From the NCBI RefSeq assembly GCF_900128965.1, contig NZ_FQUL01000001.1, positions 102,013-166,012 on the forward strand: a DNA stretch of 64,000 nt. Direction: 5' to 3'. The DNA is from Ferrithrix thermotolerans DSM 19514 (GTDB taxonomy: Bacteria; Actinomycetota; Acidimicrobiia; Acidimicrobiales; Acidimicrobiaceae). The notes under the pieces are model-generated. The model had not been told where the DNA came from, ran no database searches, and worked only from the letters and a program-made list of their open reading frames with translations. The translations under genes and the position numbers were made by a program. Shown here piece by piece: positions 1 through 7,979 of the stretch (position 1 is the stretch's first letter; the number at the start of each line of letters is the position of its first letter).

Positions 1-647
1 TCCACTGTGTGGCGGTGTCTTAGGAGCCCATAGGCTCGAAAGTCCTCCTCCACAGACATCGCCAGGTACTCAGGCTTCAAAGATCGTCCTGCCCCTGATA
101 CTCCTGATGCCGCATCCACGACAACCCTTTTCCCAACAAAACCCCTATTTACGAGAGGCTTCATCGCTAAGGTTGCAGCTGTAGGATAACAGCCTGGAAC
201 TGCTACCAACTTGGCGCCTGCAATTCCATCTCTGCTCAGCTCGGGCATACCATAAACCGCAGACTTTAGAAGTGTAGGACAGCTATGTTCTTCCCCGTAC
301 CAAAGTTTGTACAGCTCAGGATCTTTGATCCTAAAGTCCGCAGCAAGATCGACAATGTGGTCCGTAACCTCCATGAGCTTCGGCACGAGATTCTGAGACT
401 CACCGTGGGGAAGTGCCAAAAAGACAAGGGGGACTCGCTCTGTCTCTATTTTTTGAATAAGGTCGTCGATGTCAAGATAAGGAAGTGAAGCAACGTCAGG
501 CGGAGCAGCCTCATAGAGATCACCGACAGCTCGGCCAACGGATCCTTTGCCTCCTACGAAGGCGACTGAGATGTTGGGGTGGCGCGCTAAAACCCTGAGA
601 AGCTCTGCCCCTGCGTAGCCAGAGGCCCCAAATACGGCACATTGCAT
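1..647 (-). CDS. argC: N-acetyl-gamma-glutamyl-phosphate reductase, 3' part missing
   Basis: This is the NADPH-dependent reductase for the third step of arginine biosynthesis, acting in the cytosol. The reading frame opens with ATG at 645-647 and runs off the left edge. The first residues, MQCAVFGASGYAGAELLRVL, form the Rossmann nucleotide-binding motif. Further on are FLALPHGES, VDLAADFRIKD and LVAVPGCYPTAA, and this last motif holds the catalytic cysteine. About 215 of the usual 340-350 residues are visible. It lies 52 bases after pheT on the same strand. argC is normally the first gene of an arg operon, so it probably has its own promoter in that gap. No SD sequence is visible before the ATG. 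The family assignment is secure; the C-terminal half is outside the window. Confidence 0.93.
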   Translation of the reverse strand, partial: MQCAVFGASGYAGAELLRVLARHPNISVAFVGGKGSVGRAVGDLYEAAPPDVASLPYLDIDDLIQKIETERVPLVFLALPHGESQNLVPKLMEVTDHIVDLAADFRIKDPELYKLWYGEEHSCPTLLKSAVYGMPELSRDGIAGAKLVAVPGCYPTAATLAMKPLVNRGFVGKRVVVDAASGVSGAGRSLKPEYLAMSVEEDFRAYGLLRHRHTV

Positions 648-650
648 AGA

Positions 651-673
651 TATACAATACAACTTAATGTATA
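651..673 (-). promoter_or_regulatory. Candidate operator in front of argC
   Basis: An interrupted palindrome with arms TATACA and TGTATA and 11 bases between them ends three bases before the argC start codon. The sequence is AT-rich and has the size of an arginine-repressor (ArgR) box. A protein bound here would block the start region directly. Calling it an ArgR site is inference from the position and symmetry only; the arms are short. Confidence 0.3.
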
Positions 674-699
674 GCCATACACCGATCTTTGAAAAAGAT

Positions 700-3174
700 C
701 TACCTCTGTTCCCTAAGAACTCCTCCGAGCGACTTTGCAACTGCTTTGGAGGTGCTGTCGATAACGGACTGAACCTCAACTTCACTGACGGCGTGTTCGA
801 GATTCTCCAATCTGAGACGCACCGCAATACTCTTGTCGCCATGACTTAACTTCTCAGAGCGAAATACATCAAAGATTCGCACCGACTTGGCGATCTCTCC
901 TGCTGCGTCTTGAACCACTCTTACAAGTTGAGAGGCTCCAACCCCTTCAGGAAGCTCAAAGGCAAGGTCGAGGTCGGTGGAGGTGAAACTAGAGTATGGT
1001 TCCGCCTTGTCATCTTGAACTGACATAGCCATAACGGCCTCGAGGTCAAACTCGATCCATCCGAATCTATCCTTCGAAAACGGCCTTATCATCTCGGAGA
1101 CCACGTTAGGCGACAACTCCCCTGCAACTAGAACGATCTCGCCGTTTTCGTCCCTGACCGCTCCTGTCCTTCCTCGGTGCAACCTTGGAAAGTAGCCATA
1201 GCGCGAAGGCGAAGGATCACCCACCAGGCCTTCGAAGGCTACTTGATCGATAGAGAAAAACTGCAGTAGCAAAGATATCATCTCCGCAGTCCGAGCGGCG
1301 GCGTCTGTTGGATCACTAAGCAAAACTCCAACCCTCACCCTTTCATTAGGGAGGCCTTCGTATCTCTGCGACCCTTCCTTTGAGACAACCCGCCCTAACT
1401 CAAAGAAGGAGATATCGTAGTTCCGACGAGAAAGGTTATGGACCATCGCCTTCAGATGTCCGGGAAGTAGCGACATCCGAAGCGCTAGTTCGTCTTTGCT
1501 GAGCGGATTTGCGACGAAAAGCGGGTCAGCCAAGATACCAACCGCCTCATGATCCTTGCGGCTTAGCAGCGAGGAGGTCAGTGTTTCGTTTAGACCTCTG
1601 TCTCTAAAAAATAATCTCAGTTGTCGGACTAGCCGCTGCTGCTCAGTGAGGCGTCCTACGTAAGGTGAACGGAGCTCTGTCTTTTTGATGTTGCTGTAAC
1701 CGTAGTGACGAGCCACTTCTTCGATTACATCGATCTCACTGTCGCAGTCAGGGCGAAACGTAGGAACCTTGACCTTTAGTGGATCGCCCGTTGTATCCAC
1801 CTCAAACCCGATAGGTTCAAGAAGTCTGCTGATGTCAGCTTTGTCCAGATCAGAGACCCCAAGCAGCGAACGCACTTTGTTCACCCTCAAATCTATAGAT
1901 CTCATAGCTGGGTCTGTATCGCCTACATCTGTCACAGCGGTCGGTTCCACCGACAGAAGATCACAGATACGAGCAAGTACCTTCTTGGTTGCAGCTGGAT
2001 CAACACCCCGTTCGAACCTCATCGAAGCCTCTGAGCGGAGATTGAGACGCTTAGAGGTTCGGGCTATTGCAGCTCTATTGAACGCTGCTAGTTCTATGAG
2101 AACCTTTGACGTACCAGGACCTATCTCTGTCTCTTTGCCACCCATCACCCCTGCCACGCCCACGACGGAGTCAGAGGCATCGGTAATCACCACATCACCG
2201 AAGGTTCCCTCTTGTCCACCTTTTAGGGTTCGCACAGTCCCATCTAGGGTTTGGACTACCTCACCGTCACGAGCTTGGCGAATACGTATGGCTCCCCCAT
2301 CTAGCTTATCGTAGTCGTAAGGGTGAGAAGGGAAACCGTACTCTATCATTACATAGTTGGATGCGTCCACAATGTCCGAGACAGAGCGCATACCACAGAG
2401 ATATAGACGCCTTCGAACAACGGCTGCATCTTTGAGTGACACAGGCTGTTCAATGATCGCAACAGTAAGCCTTGAGGCTGCTTCTCGGTCTACGATTGCG
2501 CAGTCTTTGATAGTAGAGAACGTATCCTCTTCCTTCCCAAGGCCACCCAGAACCCGAGCTGGGTCTACAAACTTGCCTCCGAGCCTTGGAGCTAGATCTC
2601 TTGCGACTCCCGCGATACAGTTTGCGTCCGGACGGTTAGCCTCAATAGCAAGGTCAAATACAACGTCATCGAAGATGCCAAGAGCCTCTTCTAAGGACGC
2701 TCCCGTCTCCAAAGCCTCTGGCAGAATCATAAGCCCGTCGCTATCTTCGGCTAGACCCACCTCTTTGGCGGAACAGAGCATACCGTTTGAGACCACGCCC
2801 TTCATCTTGCGTCTGGCGATCTCAAAACCGCCGGGAAGAACCGCTCCTACCTTCGCAAAAGGCACCTTGTCTCCAACTGAGAAGTTGTAGGCTCCGCAAA
2901 CCACACTTACGGGCTCCGGCTCATCGCAAGATACCATAATCTTGCGGATGTGATCTGCACCCTCTATCTCCTCAATCTGTTGAACCTGCGCGACGACTAC
3001 ATTTTTGAGTCCGGTAGTCACCGTTTCTACCCCCTCCACAACCATGCCGAGGTCATTGAGGGCGTCGGTGACATCTCTTACGAACGACTCAGAGAACTCA
3101 ACACCATCGAAGATATCGTTGCGCCTCGACTTGAGATCCAAAAACTCGATGAGCCAGGATAAGGGAACTCTCAT
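700..3174 (-). CDS. pheT: Phenylalanine-tRNA ligase beta subunit
   Basis: This is the large subunit of the alpha2-beta2 phenylalanyl-tRNA synthetase, which binds tRNA and edits mischarged Tyr-tRNA. At 824 residues it has the normal length. In order, it has an EMAP-like tRNA-binding fold (about 40-155), the B3/B4 editing domain (about 210-380), the B5 domain (about 400-475, ending near RPDCDSEIDVIEEVARHYGY), the catalytic-like core, and the C-terminal anticodon-binding FDX-ACB domain (about 730-824). Its ATG overlaps the pheS stop codon by four bases, so the two subunits are probably translationally coupled. It is the sixth gene of the infC operon. Nothing unusual was seen. Confidence 0.97.
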   Translation of the reverse strand: MRVPLSWLIEFLDLKSRRNDIFDGVEFSESFVRDVTDALNDLGMVVEGVETVTTGLKNVVVAQVQQIEEIEGADHIRKIMVSCDEPEPVSVVCGAYNFSVGDKVPFAKVGAVLPGGFEIARRKMKGVVSNGMLCSAKEVGLAEDSDGLMILPEALETGASLEEALGIFDDVVFDLAIEANRPDANCIAGVARDLAPRLGGKFVDPARVLGGLGKEEDTFSTIKDCAIVDREAASRLTVAIIEQPVSLKDAAVVRRRLYLCGMRSVSDIVDASNYVMIEYGFPSHPYDYDKLDGGAIRIRQARDGEVVQTLDGTVRTLKGGQEGTFGDVVITDASDSVVGVAGVMGGKETEIGPGTSKVLIELAAFNRAAIARTSKRLNLRSEASMRFERGVDPAATKKVLARICDLLSVEPTAVTDVGDTDPAMRSIDLRVNKVRSLLGVSDLDKADISRLLEPIGFEVDTTGDPLKVKVPTFRPDCDSEIDVIEEVARHYGYSNIKKTELRSPYVGRLTEQQRLVRQLRLFFRDRGLNETLTSSLLSRKDHEAVGILADPLFVANPLSKDELALRMSLLPGHLKAMVHNLSRRNYDISFFELGRVVSKEGSQRYEGLPNERVRVGVLLSDPTDAAARTAEMISLLLQFFSIDQVAFEGLVGDPSPSRYGYFPRLHRGRTGAVRDENGEIVLVAGELSPNVVSEMIRPFSKDRFGWIEFDLEAVMAMSVQDDKAEPYSSFTSTDLDLAFELPEGVGASQLVRVVQDAAGEIAKSVRIFDVFRSEKLSHGDKSIAVRLRLENLEHAVSEVEVQSVIDSTSKAVAKSLGGVLREQR

Positions 3175-4256
3175 TGCACCCCTTTGAACTGAGAGAGGAA
3201 CCTAACATCATTTTCCAAAAACACCCGCATGTCTTCAATAGCGTGTTTCATCTGAACCAGGCGATCGATGCCGAAGCCAAATGCAAAACCACTGTAGATC
3301 TCAGGATCTACTCCAACTGAATGGAATACGTTAGGGTGAACCATGCCACAACCACCCAACTCTATCCACCCCGTCGACGAGCACGTCCTGCAACCCGACC
3401 CCAAACAGATAGCGCAAGTAATCTCAAACTCTGCCGACGGCTCAGTAAATGGGAAATACGCTGGTCTTAGCCTTGATTCAAAGTTAGAGCCAAAGTACGC
3501 CTTCGTGAAGGTAGATATAGTCGCACTGAGGTGTGCCATGGTAATACCTTTGTCCACCACTAAACCCTCTATCTGATGAAAGTTAGGAGTATGACGTGCA
3601 TCTGGAGTGTCCCTTCGAAAGACCTTACCGGGAATGACCGCATAAATTGGAAGCTCTTGAGTCTGCATCAACCTAATCTGCATCGGAGAGGTGTGTGTAC
3701 GCAACAACAAAGCTCCGTCTTTACCCTCAGGAGCATCTATAAAGAAGCTATCCTGACCGTCCCTTGCGGGATGAAACTTTGGAATGTTCAGAGCCTCAAA
3801 GTTGTGCCATTCAGTTTCGACCTCCGGACCCTCTGCGACGACGTAGCCCATGCCCAAGAAGATATCTTCAAGCTCTTCTCTAGCCTGAGTGACAAGGTGA
3901 AGAGATCCAAGCCTAGGAGTGTTTAGTCGAAACAGGAACTCAGAGAGATCTATCTTCTCCTCTATCTCGGATCTTTCAGTTTCAAGCTGGCGAAGAGCTC
4001 TTTGCCTCTCTCCAGCGAGGCCTTCGATCAGCTTTCTCAGAGATCCTATACGGCGTCCGAACTCGCGCTTTCCCTCTGCGTCGAGTTCTGTGATCTCACG
4101 GGACAACATAGAGACGACTCCGCCTTTCCCAAGGAACTTACGCTCGACTTCTTGGACCAACGAAGATGACCCCGCTTCTTCAACGAGAGAGAGGAACTCG
4201 GCCTCGGCTGCATCACAACGATCCAAAAGCGCCTTCAAACTCCGTGCATCATTCAA
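3171..4256 (-). CDS. pheS: Phenylalanine-tRNA ligase alpha subunit
   Basis: This is the catalytic subunit of phenylalanyl-tRNA synthetase, a class II aminoacyl-tRNA synthetase. It has 361 residues. An N-terminal coiled coil (about 1-100) binds tRNA. The catalytic domain shows GPEVETEWHNFEALN, LLRTHTSPMQIRLM and, as motif 3, FGFGIDRLVQMKH. Near residue 280 a CAIC...CRTC cluster could bind zinc; such cysteine pairs occur in PheS from many bacteria. Translation starts at TTG (4254-4256), supported by a strong SD sequence (GGGAGGTG) about eight bases upstream. It follows the rRNA methyltransferase gene after a 24-base gap and overlaps pheT by four bases. Confidence 0.97.
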   Translation of the reverse strand: MNDARSLKALLDRCDAAEAEFLSLVEEAGSSSLVQEVERKFLGKGGVVSMLSREITELDAEGKREFGRRIGSLRKLIEGLAGERQRALRQLETERSEIEEKIDLSEFLFRLNTPRLGSLHLVTQAREELEDIFLGMGYVVAEGPEVETEWHNFEALNIPKFHPARDGQDSFFIDAPEGKDGALLLRTHTSPMQIRLMQTQELPIYAVIPGKVFRRDTPDARHTPNFHQIEGLVVDKGITMAHLSATISTFTKAYFGSNFESRLRPAYFPFTEPSAEFEITCAICLGSGCRTCSSTGWIELGGCGMVHPNVFHSVGVDPEIYSGFAFGFGIDRLVQMKHAIEDMRVFLENDVRFLSQFKGVQ

Positions 4257-4280
4257 GCCGCACCCACCTCCCAGTCAATA

Positions 4281-5105
4281 TCACGGCAACTCCACCTTGG
4301 TATTTCTTCGAAGGAACTCGAACAGAGCCAAAGAACCTGCTACGGAAACGTTGATAGATTCTACTACATCTGCCATTGGGATCGAGACCGACCGATGCGC
4401 GATCCGGTGCAGATCTCCCTCTATTCCACCACCTTCAGAACCAACAACGATGCCCAGAGGTTGCATTAGGGGGACTTCAAAGATTGAGACTTGTGCATCT
4501 CGTTCTAGGAAGTACAGGTTCCCTTCCCACTTAGTGATAAGAGAGAGAGCATCAAATAGATCTCCCACCCTTACCACGTCGATCGCTCCTACAAGACCCG
4601 CGGAGGCACGCACCGCCTTTGGAGAGTAGGGATCGCAAGACTTGGTGTCTAACAAAACCTTGAAACCGCCCACCGACACAGCTGAGCGAATAAGAGTTCC
4701 CACGTTCCCTGGGTCCTGAACTGCATTTAGAACTAACCAGTTACTCGCCGAGCCATCGCTAAGAGTCATCTCCAATACCTTAAATCCCATCTCGGCAAAG
4801 ACACCTTGAGATGTCCTGGTATCGCAGACCTGTGCAGCGAGCGACTCGCTCAATATGTAGATGTCCAAAGCTTCGCCAAAGTCTTGGGTAGAGACGGAGT
4901 TTAGAAAGGTTTCCGAGGCTCCGTCGGAGAGGTAGACTCCTCTAACTAAGTCGCTGCGCCTTAGAGCATCTAACACGAACTTGGGACCCTCCAAAAGGTA
5001 ACTTCTTTCCTTCCAGCGCACCTTGGCCGAGGTCCCAAGCTTTTTTAACCTTTGAACCTTTGCATTCTCCTTAGAGGTGATCCGCAACGGTTCCTTTATC
5101 TTCAC
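4281..5105 (-). CDS. TrmH/SpoU-family RNA 2'-O-methyltransferase
   Basis: A 274-residue SPOUT-class RNA ribose methyltransferase that uses S-adenosylmethionine. The three family motifs are visible: [16 protein letters not shown] near residue 130, [13 protein letters not shown] near 215 and [18 protein letters not shown] near 240. Together they form the knotted cofactor site. The N-terminal 100 residues match the L30e-like substrate-binding domain of the RlmB/TsnR group. The start overlaps the rplT stop by four bases, and an rRNA methyltransferase between rplT and pheS is common in Actinomycetota, so 23S rRNA is the likely target. The exact nucleotide cannot be told from the sequence. Confidence 0.9.
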   Translation of the reverse strand: MKIKEPLRITSKENAKVQRLKKLGTSAKVRWKERSYLLEGPKFVLDALRRSDLVRGVYLSDGASETFLNSVSTQDFGEALDIYILSESLAAQVCDTRTSQGVFAEMGFKVLEMTLSDGSASNWLVLNAVQDPGNVGTLIRSAVSVGGFKVLLDTKSCDPYSPKAVRASAGLVGAIDVVRVGDLFDALSLITKWEGNLYFLERDAQVSIFEVPLMQPLGIVVGSEGGGIEGDLHRIAHRSVSIPMADVVESINVSVAGSLALFEFLRRNTKVELP

Positions 5106-5479
5106 GCCTTGGCAGCTTCTTCTTTTTCGAGAGCTTCCTTCGCAGCCGTGACAACCGCTTTGAATGCATCGGGATCTAAAAGTGCCATGTCGGCGAGTAC
5201 CTTACGGTCCACCTCAATCTCGGCCAACTTTAAACCGTGCATAAACCTGGAGTAGCTAAGTCCATGCTCCCGCACTCCGGCATTAATTCTTTGAATCCAT
5301 AGCTTCCTAAAGTCACCTTTGCGAGCTCTTCTATCCCTGTGCGCATAGGTGAGAGAGTGCATCACCTGCTCGTTGGCTGCCCTAAAACTTCTGCTTTTGT
5401 TTCCGTAATATCCCTTAGCACGCTCTAAGACCTTTTTACGATGCTTTCGTGCACCCACTGCTCGTTTTACTCTTGCCAT
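5102..5479 (-). CDS. rplT: 50S ribosomal protein L20
   Basis: L20 binds 23S rRNA early in assembly of the large subunit. The 125-residue sequence has the basic N-terminal extension ([20 protein letters not shown]), the conserved stretch [21 protein letters not shown] and the helical globular domain with [20 protein letters not shown]. It follows rpmI after 63 bases and overlaps the methyltransferase start by four. In other bacteria L20 represses the infC-rpmI-rplT transcript; no matching leader structure was identified here. Confidence 0.98.
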   Translation of the reverse strand: MARVKRAVGARKHRKKVLERAKGYYGNKSRSFRAANEQVMHSLTYAHRDRRARKGDFRKLWIQRINAGVREHGLSYSRFMHGLKLAEIEVDRKVLADMALLDPDAFKAVVTAAKEALEKEEAAKA

Positions 5480-5542
5480 ATCACTTCACCTTATTTCCTT
5501 CTCTAAACAACCGAACACAGATCAAAGACAGATCTGAAGAAC

Positions 5543-5737
5543 CTAGATACCGAGCTGCTTTTTGACCGTCTTTGCCATGCCGTTTGAGACGTCGTCCATG
5601 CGAGACAACCTTCTTGTTCTCGTAGACGCCTTTTTCTCTAAGAGATGCGACTTATTGGGTTTGCGCCTTCGTATGCGGCCGGTTCCAGTCACTTTAAAAC
5701 GTGCCTTTGCACCTTTATCGGTTCTAATCTTTGGCAA
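5543..5737 (-). CDS. rpmI: 50S ribosomal protein L35
   Basis: A 64-residue, strongly basic protein of the large ribosomal subunit. The family signature is clear: MPKIRTDKGAKARFKVTGTG at the N-terminus, then RRRKPNKSHLLEKKASTRTRRL. It lies between infC (34-base gap) and rplT, the standard bacterial order, and will be made from the same transcript. Confidence 0.98.
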   Translation of the reverse strand: MPKIRTDKGAKARFKVTGTGRIRRRKPNKSHLLEKKASTRTRRLSRMDDVSNGMAKTVKKQLGI

Positions 5738-5771
5738 CTCTCTACACTCCTTAAACTTTCAAAGACAACCG

Positions 5772-6398
5772 CTACGAGGCGGTGCCACCTATACTGCTAG
5801 CTGCCTCACCGGTCTCCATCACAACTGCGTTGGTAACCTTCGCCTGAGGCGAGTCGCTCTTCGAAGATCCGCCGACCTTCCGATCCGGAGCTAAAACCAT
5901 GAGCATGTTCCTGCCGTCAAGTTTTGGAGCTACCTCAACCTTGCCCACTTCAGTGACCGCTTCGGCGATTCGGTCCAAAATATCCTTACCGATCTCCGGG
6001 TGATAAAGCTCTCGTCCTCTGAACATGATGGTGACCTTTACCTTGTGTCCCTCTGAAAGGAACTTTGCAACCTGACGTGTCTTGGTATCAAAGTCTCCAG
6101 TTCCTATCTTTGGACGGTACTTCATCTCCTTGATCTGGGCTGCGGATGACCTACGTCTAGACTCCTTGGCTTTTTGGGCTGCGTCAAACTTGAACTTTCC
6201 GTAATCCATTATCTTGGCAACGGGCGGATTGGCCATCGGAGCCACCTCAACGAGGTCCATATCCATACGTCTGGCTAGTTCTAGAGCTTCCTGAATCGGT
6301 CTCACACCTAGCTGTTTGCCCTCTGGATCAACTAAACGGACTTCACGAACTCTAATTCTTTCGTTTATCCGCGGCTCGCTTGATATTGGTGTGGCTAT
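5772..6398 (-). CDS. infC: Translation initiation factor IF-3, AUA start
   Basis: IF-3 keeps ribosomal subunits apart and checks the initiator tRNA and start codon. From the AUA codon at 6396-6398 the product has 208 residues and begins MATPISSEPRINERIRVREV, which matches the N-terminus of actinobacterial IF-3. No ATG, GTG or TTG occurs in this part of the frame, and a stop codon lies directly upstream at 6399-6401. A GGGAG ribosome-binding site sits nine bases before the AUA. The next GTG (6305) would remove the conserved NERIRV motif and 31 residues. Rare start codons in infC are known and allow IF-3 to limit its own synthesis. The C-terminal tail after the folded domain is low in complexity. 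infC is the first gene of the operon that runs to pheT. Confidence 0.95.
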   Translation of the reverse strand: MATPISSEPRINERIRVREVRLVDPEGKQLGVRPIQEALELARRMDMDLVEVAPMANPPVAKIMDYGKFKFDAAQKAKESRRRSSAAQIKEMKYRPKIGTGDFDTKTRQVAKFLSEGHKVKVTIMFRGRELYHPEIGKDILDRIAEAVTEVGKVEVAPKLDGRNMLMVLAPDRKVGGSSKSDSPQAKVTNAVVMETGEAASSIGGTAS

Positions 6399-6466
6399 CT
6401 AGCATCACTCCCTTCACTCTGTTTCAGCTACTCGAAAAAGGCAAAGCGAAGCTACGTCACACCAGT

Positions 6467-6496
6467 TATGTACCATGCGCACCAACTTTTTGTCAA
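6467..6496 (-). promoter_or_regulatory. Probable promoter of the infC operon
   Basis: On the minus strand a perfect -35 hexamer TTGACA (6491-6496) is followed after 18 bases by TACATA (6467-6472), a weak -10 element. It lies about 70 bases before the infC start. The -35 match is convincing; the -10 assignment is uncertain. Confidence 0.45.
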
Positions 6497-6524
6497 TAGT
6501 GGCAAGGTGGGAGATTAACTCCGC

Positions 6525-6552
6525 TTAACTTTATCGATCAACCGCCTAATCT
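6525..6552 (+). promoter_or_regulatory. Promoter of a probably leaderless transcript
   Basis: TTAACT (6525-6530) and TAATCT (6547-6552) are spaced by 16 bases. The -10 box ends eight bases before the GTG start at 6561, so transcription would begin at or next to the start codon. No SD sequence precedes that GTG, which fits a leaderless mRNA, a common type in Actinomycetota. Confidence 0.45.
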
Positions 6553-6560
6553 AGCAGTTC

Positions 6561-6989
6561 GTGAGTACACTTTGGACACCAAGCGGCGAACACGAGCCTA
6601 AAAATAGCAAAAATATCAAAGAAGACCCTATCGATCCTTCAAAAGAGGAGGAGTTGGAAGCACAACAACGCCTAGAAGACATAAGGGAACAGCTAGCACA
6701 AGCTGACGTCAGAGAGTTGATTGCGAACCACTGTTACGGGTTGTTTGAGCTTGCTGCTATCTATTTATCGCAGTCACCTCCAAAGCTTGAAGAAGCAACC
6801 GTAGCCATCGACGCACTCAACGGCGTCGTCACCGCGCTCAAAGGCAGGCTCGGGCCGAACGAACATACCATCACAGAAGGGCTGCACCAGCTCCGTCTTG
6901 CCTTCGTGCAAGTGTCGGTCCTAAAAGACAGAGACAGCGAAGCAGCTGGCGGTCGTTCTGAGCCTTCAGAAAAAGACCCATCGTCTTGA
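6561..6989 (+). CDS. DUF1844 domain protein
   Basis: A 142-residue soluble protein of unknown function. The first 45 residues are charged and low in complexity. The rest matches the DUF1844 helical domain (VRELIANHCYGLFELAAIYL, then LEEATVAIDALNGVVTALKG). Genes of this family lie next to infC in many Actinomycetota, as here, where it is divergent from infC. That conserved linkage hints at a role near translation, but no function is established. The GTG start has a -10-like box eight bases upstream and no SD sequence. The last four bases overlap the start of the phosphatase gene, so the two are probably co-translated. Confidence 0.85.
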   Translation: MSTLWTPSGEHEPKNSKNIKEDPIDPSKEEELEAQQRLEDIREQLAQADVRELIANHCYGLFELAAIYLSQSPPKLEEATVAIDALNGVVTALKGRLGPNEHTITEGLHQLRLAFVQVSVLKDRDSEAAGGRSEPSEKDPSS

Positions 6990-7474
6990 TGAAGAAGGTA
7001 GCCGATTTGAAGATAGCGGTGGTCTGTGCTGGCAACATATGTCGTTCCCCTATGGCAGAAGCCATACTCAAAGATGAGATAAACAAGCGGGGCCTAACAT
7101 GGGAGGTAGCTTCGAGAGGAACCGGCTCATGGCACCAGGGCGACGGCGCCGACCCAAGAGCTATTGAGACACTGAAGCGACACCGCCTAGATGCAAGCTA
7201 TCACAGAGCCCAAAGATTCTCTGACGACGATTTCAGCGTGTTCGACTGGATATTGGTCATGGACAAGGAGAACTTAGAAGCTCTACGATCACGAGCGAAG
7301 AACCCAGACATGGTATCCAAGATACATCTTTATCTTGAGCTAGCAGGATCCAAAGGCCCTCTCCGGGAAGTTCCGGATCCTTACTTTGGGGGGACCGACA
7401 ACTTCGAAGCAGTCTTCCAGCTGCTGCGGCGATACACCCCTGATTTGATAGATCGCATCTTGGCCCAAGAGTGA
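6986..7474 (+). CDS. Low-molecular-weight protein-tyrosine phosphatase
   Basis: A 162-residue cysteine phosphatase of the LMW-PTP family. The P-loop CAGNICRSPMAEA (C-x5-R-S) follows directly after the first beta strand, and the general-acid aspartate is in VPDPYFGG near residue 130. These enzymes dephosphorylate tyrosine on proteins, in bacteria often on kinases of exopolysaccharide synthesis. The arsenate-reductase relatives have a different set of cysteines, so phosphatase is preferred. The ATG overlaps the upstream gene by four bases (ATGA). The substrate is unknown. Confidence 0.9.
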   Translation: MMKKVADLKIAVVCAGNICRSPMAEAILKDEINKRGLTWEVASRGTGSWHQGDGADPRAIETLKRHRLDASYHRAQRFSDDDFSVFDWILVMDKENLEALRSRAKNPDMVSKIHLYLELAGSKGPLREVPDPYFGGTDNFEAVFQLLRRYTPDLIDRILAQE

Positions 7475-7979
7475 GGCCCGTACCCATAGGCACTTACCCT
7501 GACGTGTCGTTTATTTGCCCCAGAGACAAAAGGGTAACGCTATCTAGGGCGAGTCACGCAATACGGTTACGGGTGATGGTACAAAGTTACTACCATCGTG
7601 AGTCGATGGCACTCGAATCTAGACAAAAGAGTCCGCACACCCAAAAGTTTTAGAGATGGTTGCGGTGGTCAGACAGCTCACGCCAAGCCACCCACATAGG
7701 CAATGCTGGGTCGTAGAAGTCGTAATATCGATATTCAAAGTGGACTCATGCACACTCTAATCTTTTCGCTCCATAGATCAAAGCAAAGACAAACTCTCGT
7801 CTACCAACAATGGGTACGCCAGGCAGCACTTTCAACACGACCTACGATGCGACCTCAAAATCTAGCCTCTATGGAGTGAACATATCTTCTAACAACTGGC
7901 CGCGCTCTTATAAAGACTGGGGAATTCCTGTGGGTAGACTTGGCTGATACAGATCGACTGTGTTGAGGGTAGTGATGGC
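7475..7979 (+). other. Non-coding gap of about 500 bases
   Basis: No convincing gene was found on either strand. Short frames here lack family motifs. TATAAA at 7909-7914 could be the -10 box of the MFS gene, with a poor -35 (TTCTAA, 7887-7892). No tRNA-like cloverleaf, CRISPR repeat or strong terminator was seen. Confidence 0.4.

Noticed and set aside
684..700. Perfect seven-base hairpin GATCTTT-GAA-AAAGATC at the pheT stop codon
   Set aside because: It is AT-rich, has no following U-tract and overlaps the stop codon, so it is unlikely to be a terminator.
3919..4629. Plus-strand frame of 236 codons across the pheS and methyltransferase genes
   Set aside because: Antisense to two well-supported genes; its composition (Ser, Arg, Pro) is typical of a shadow frame.
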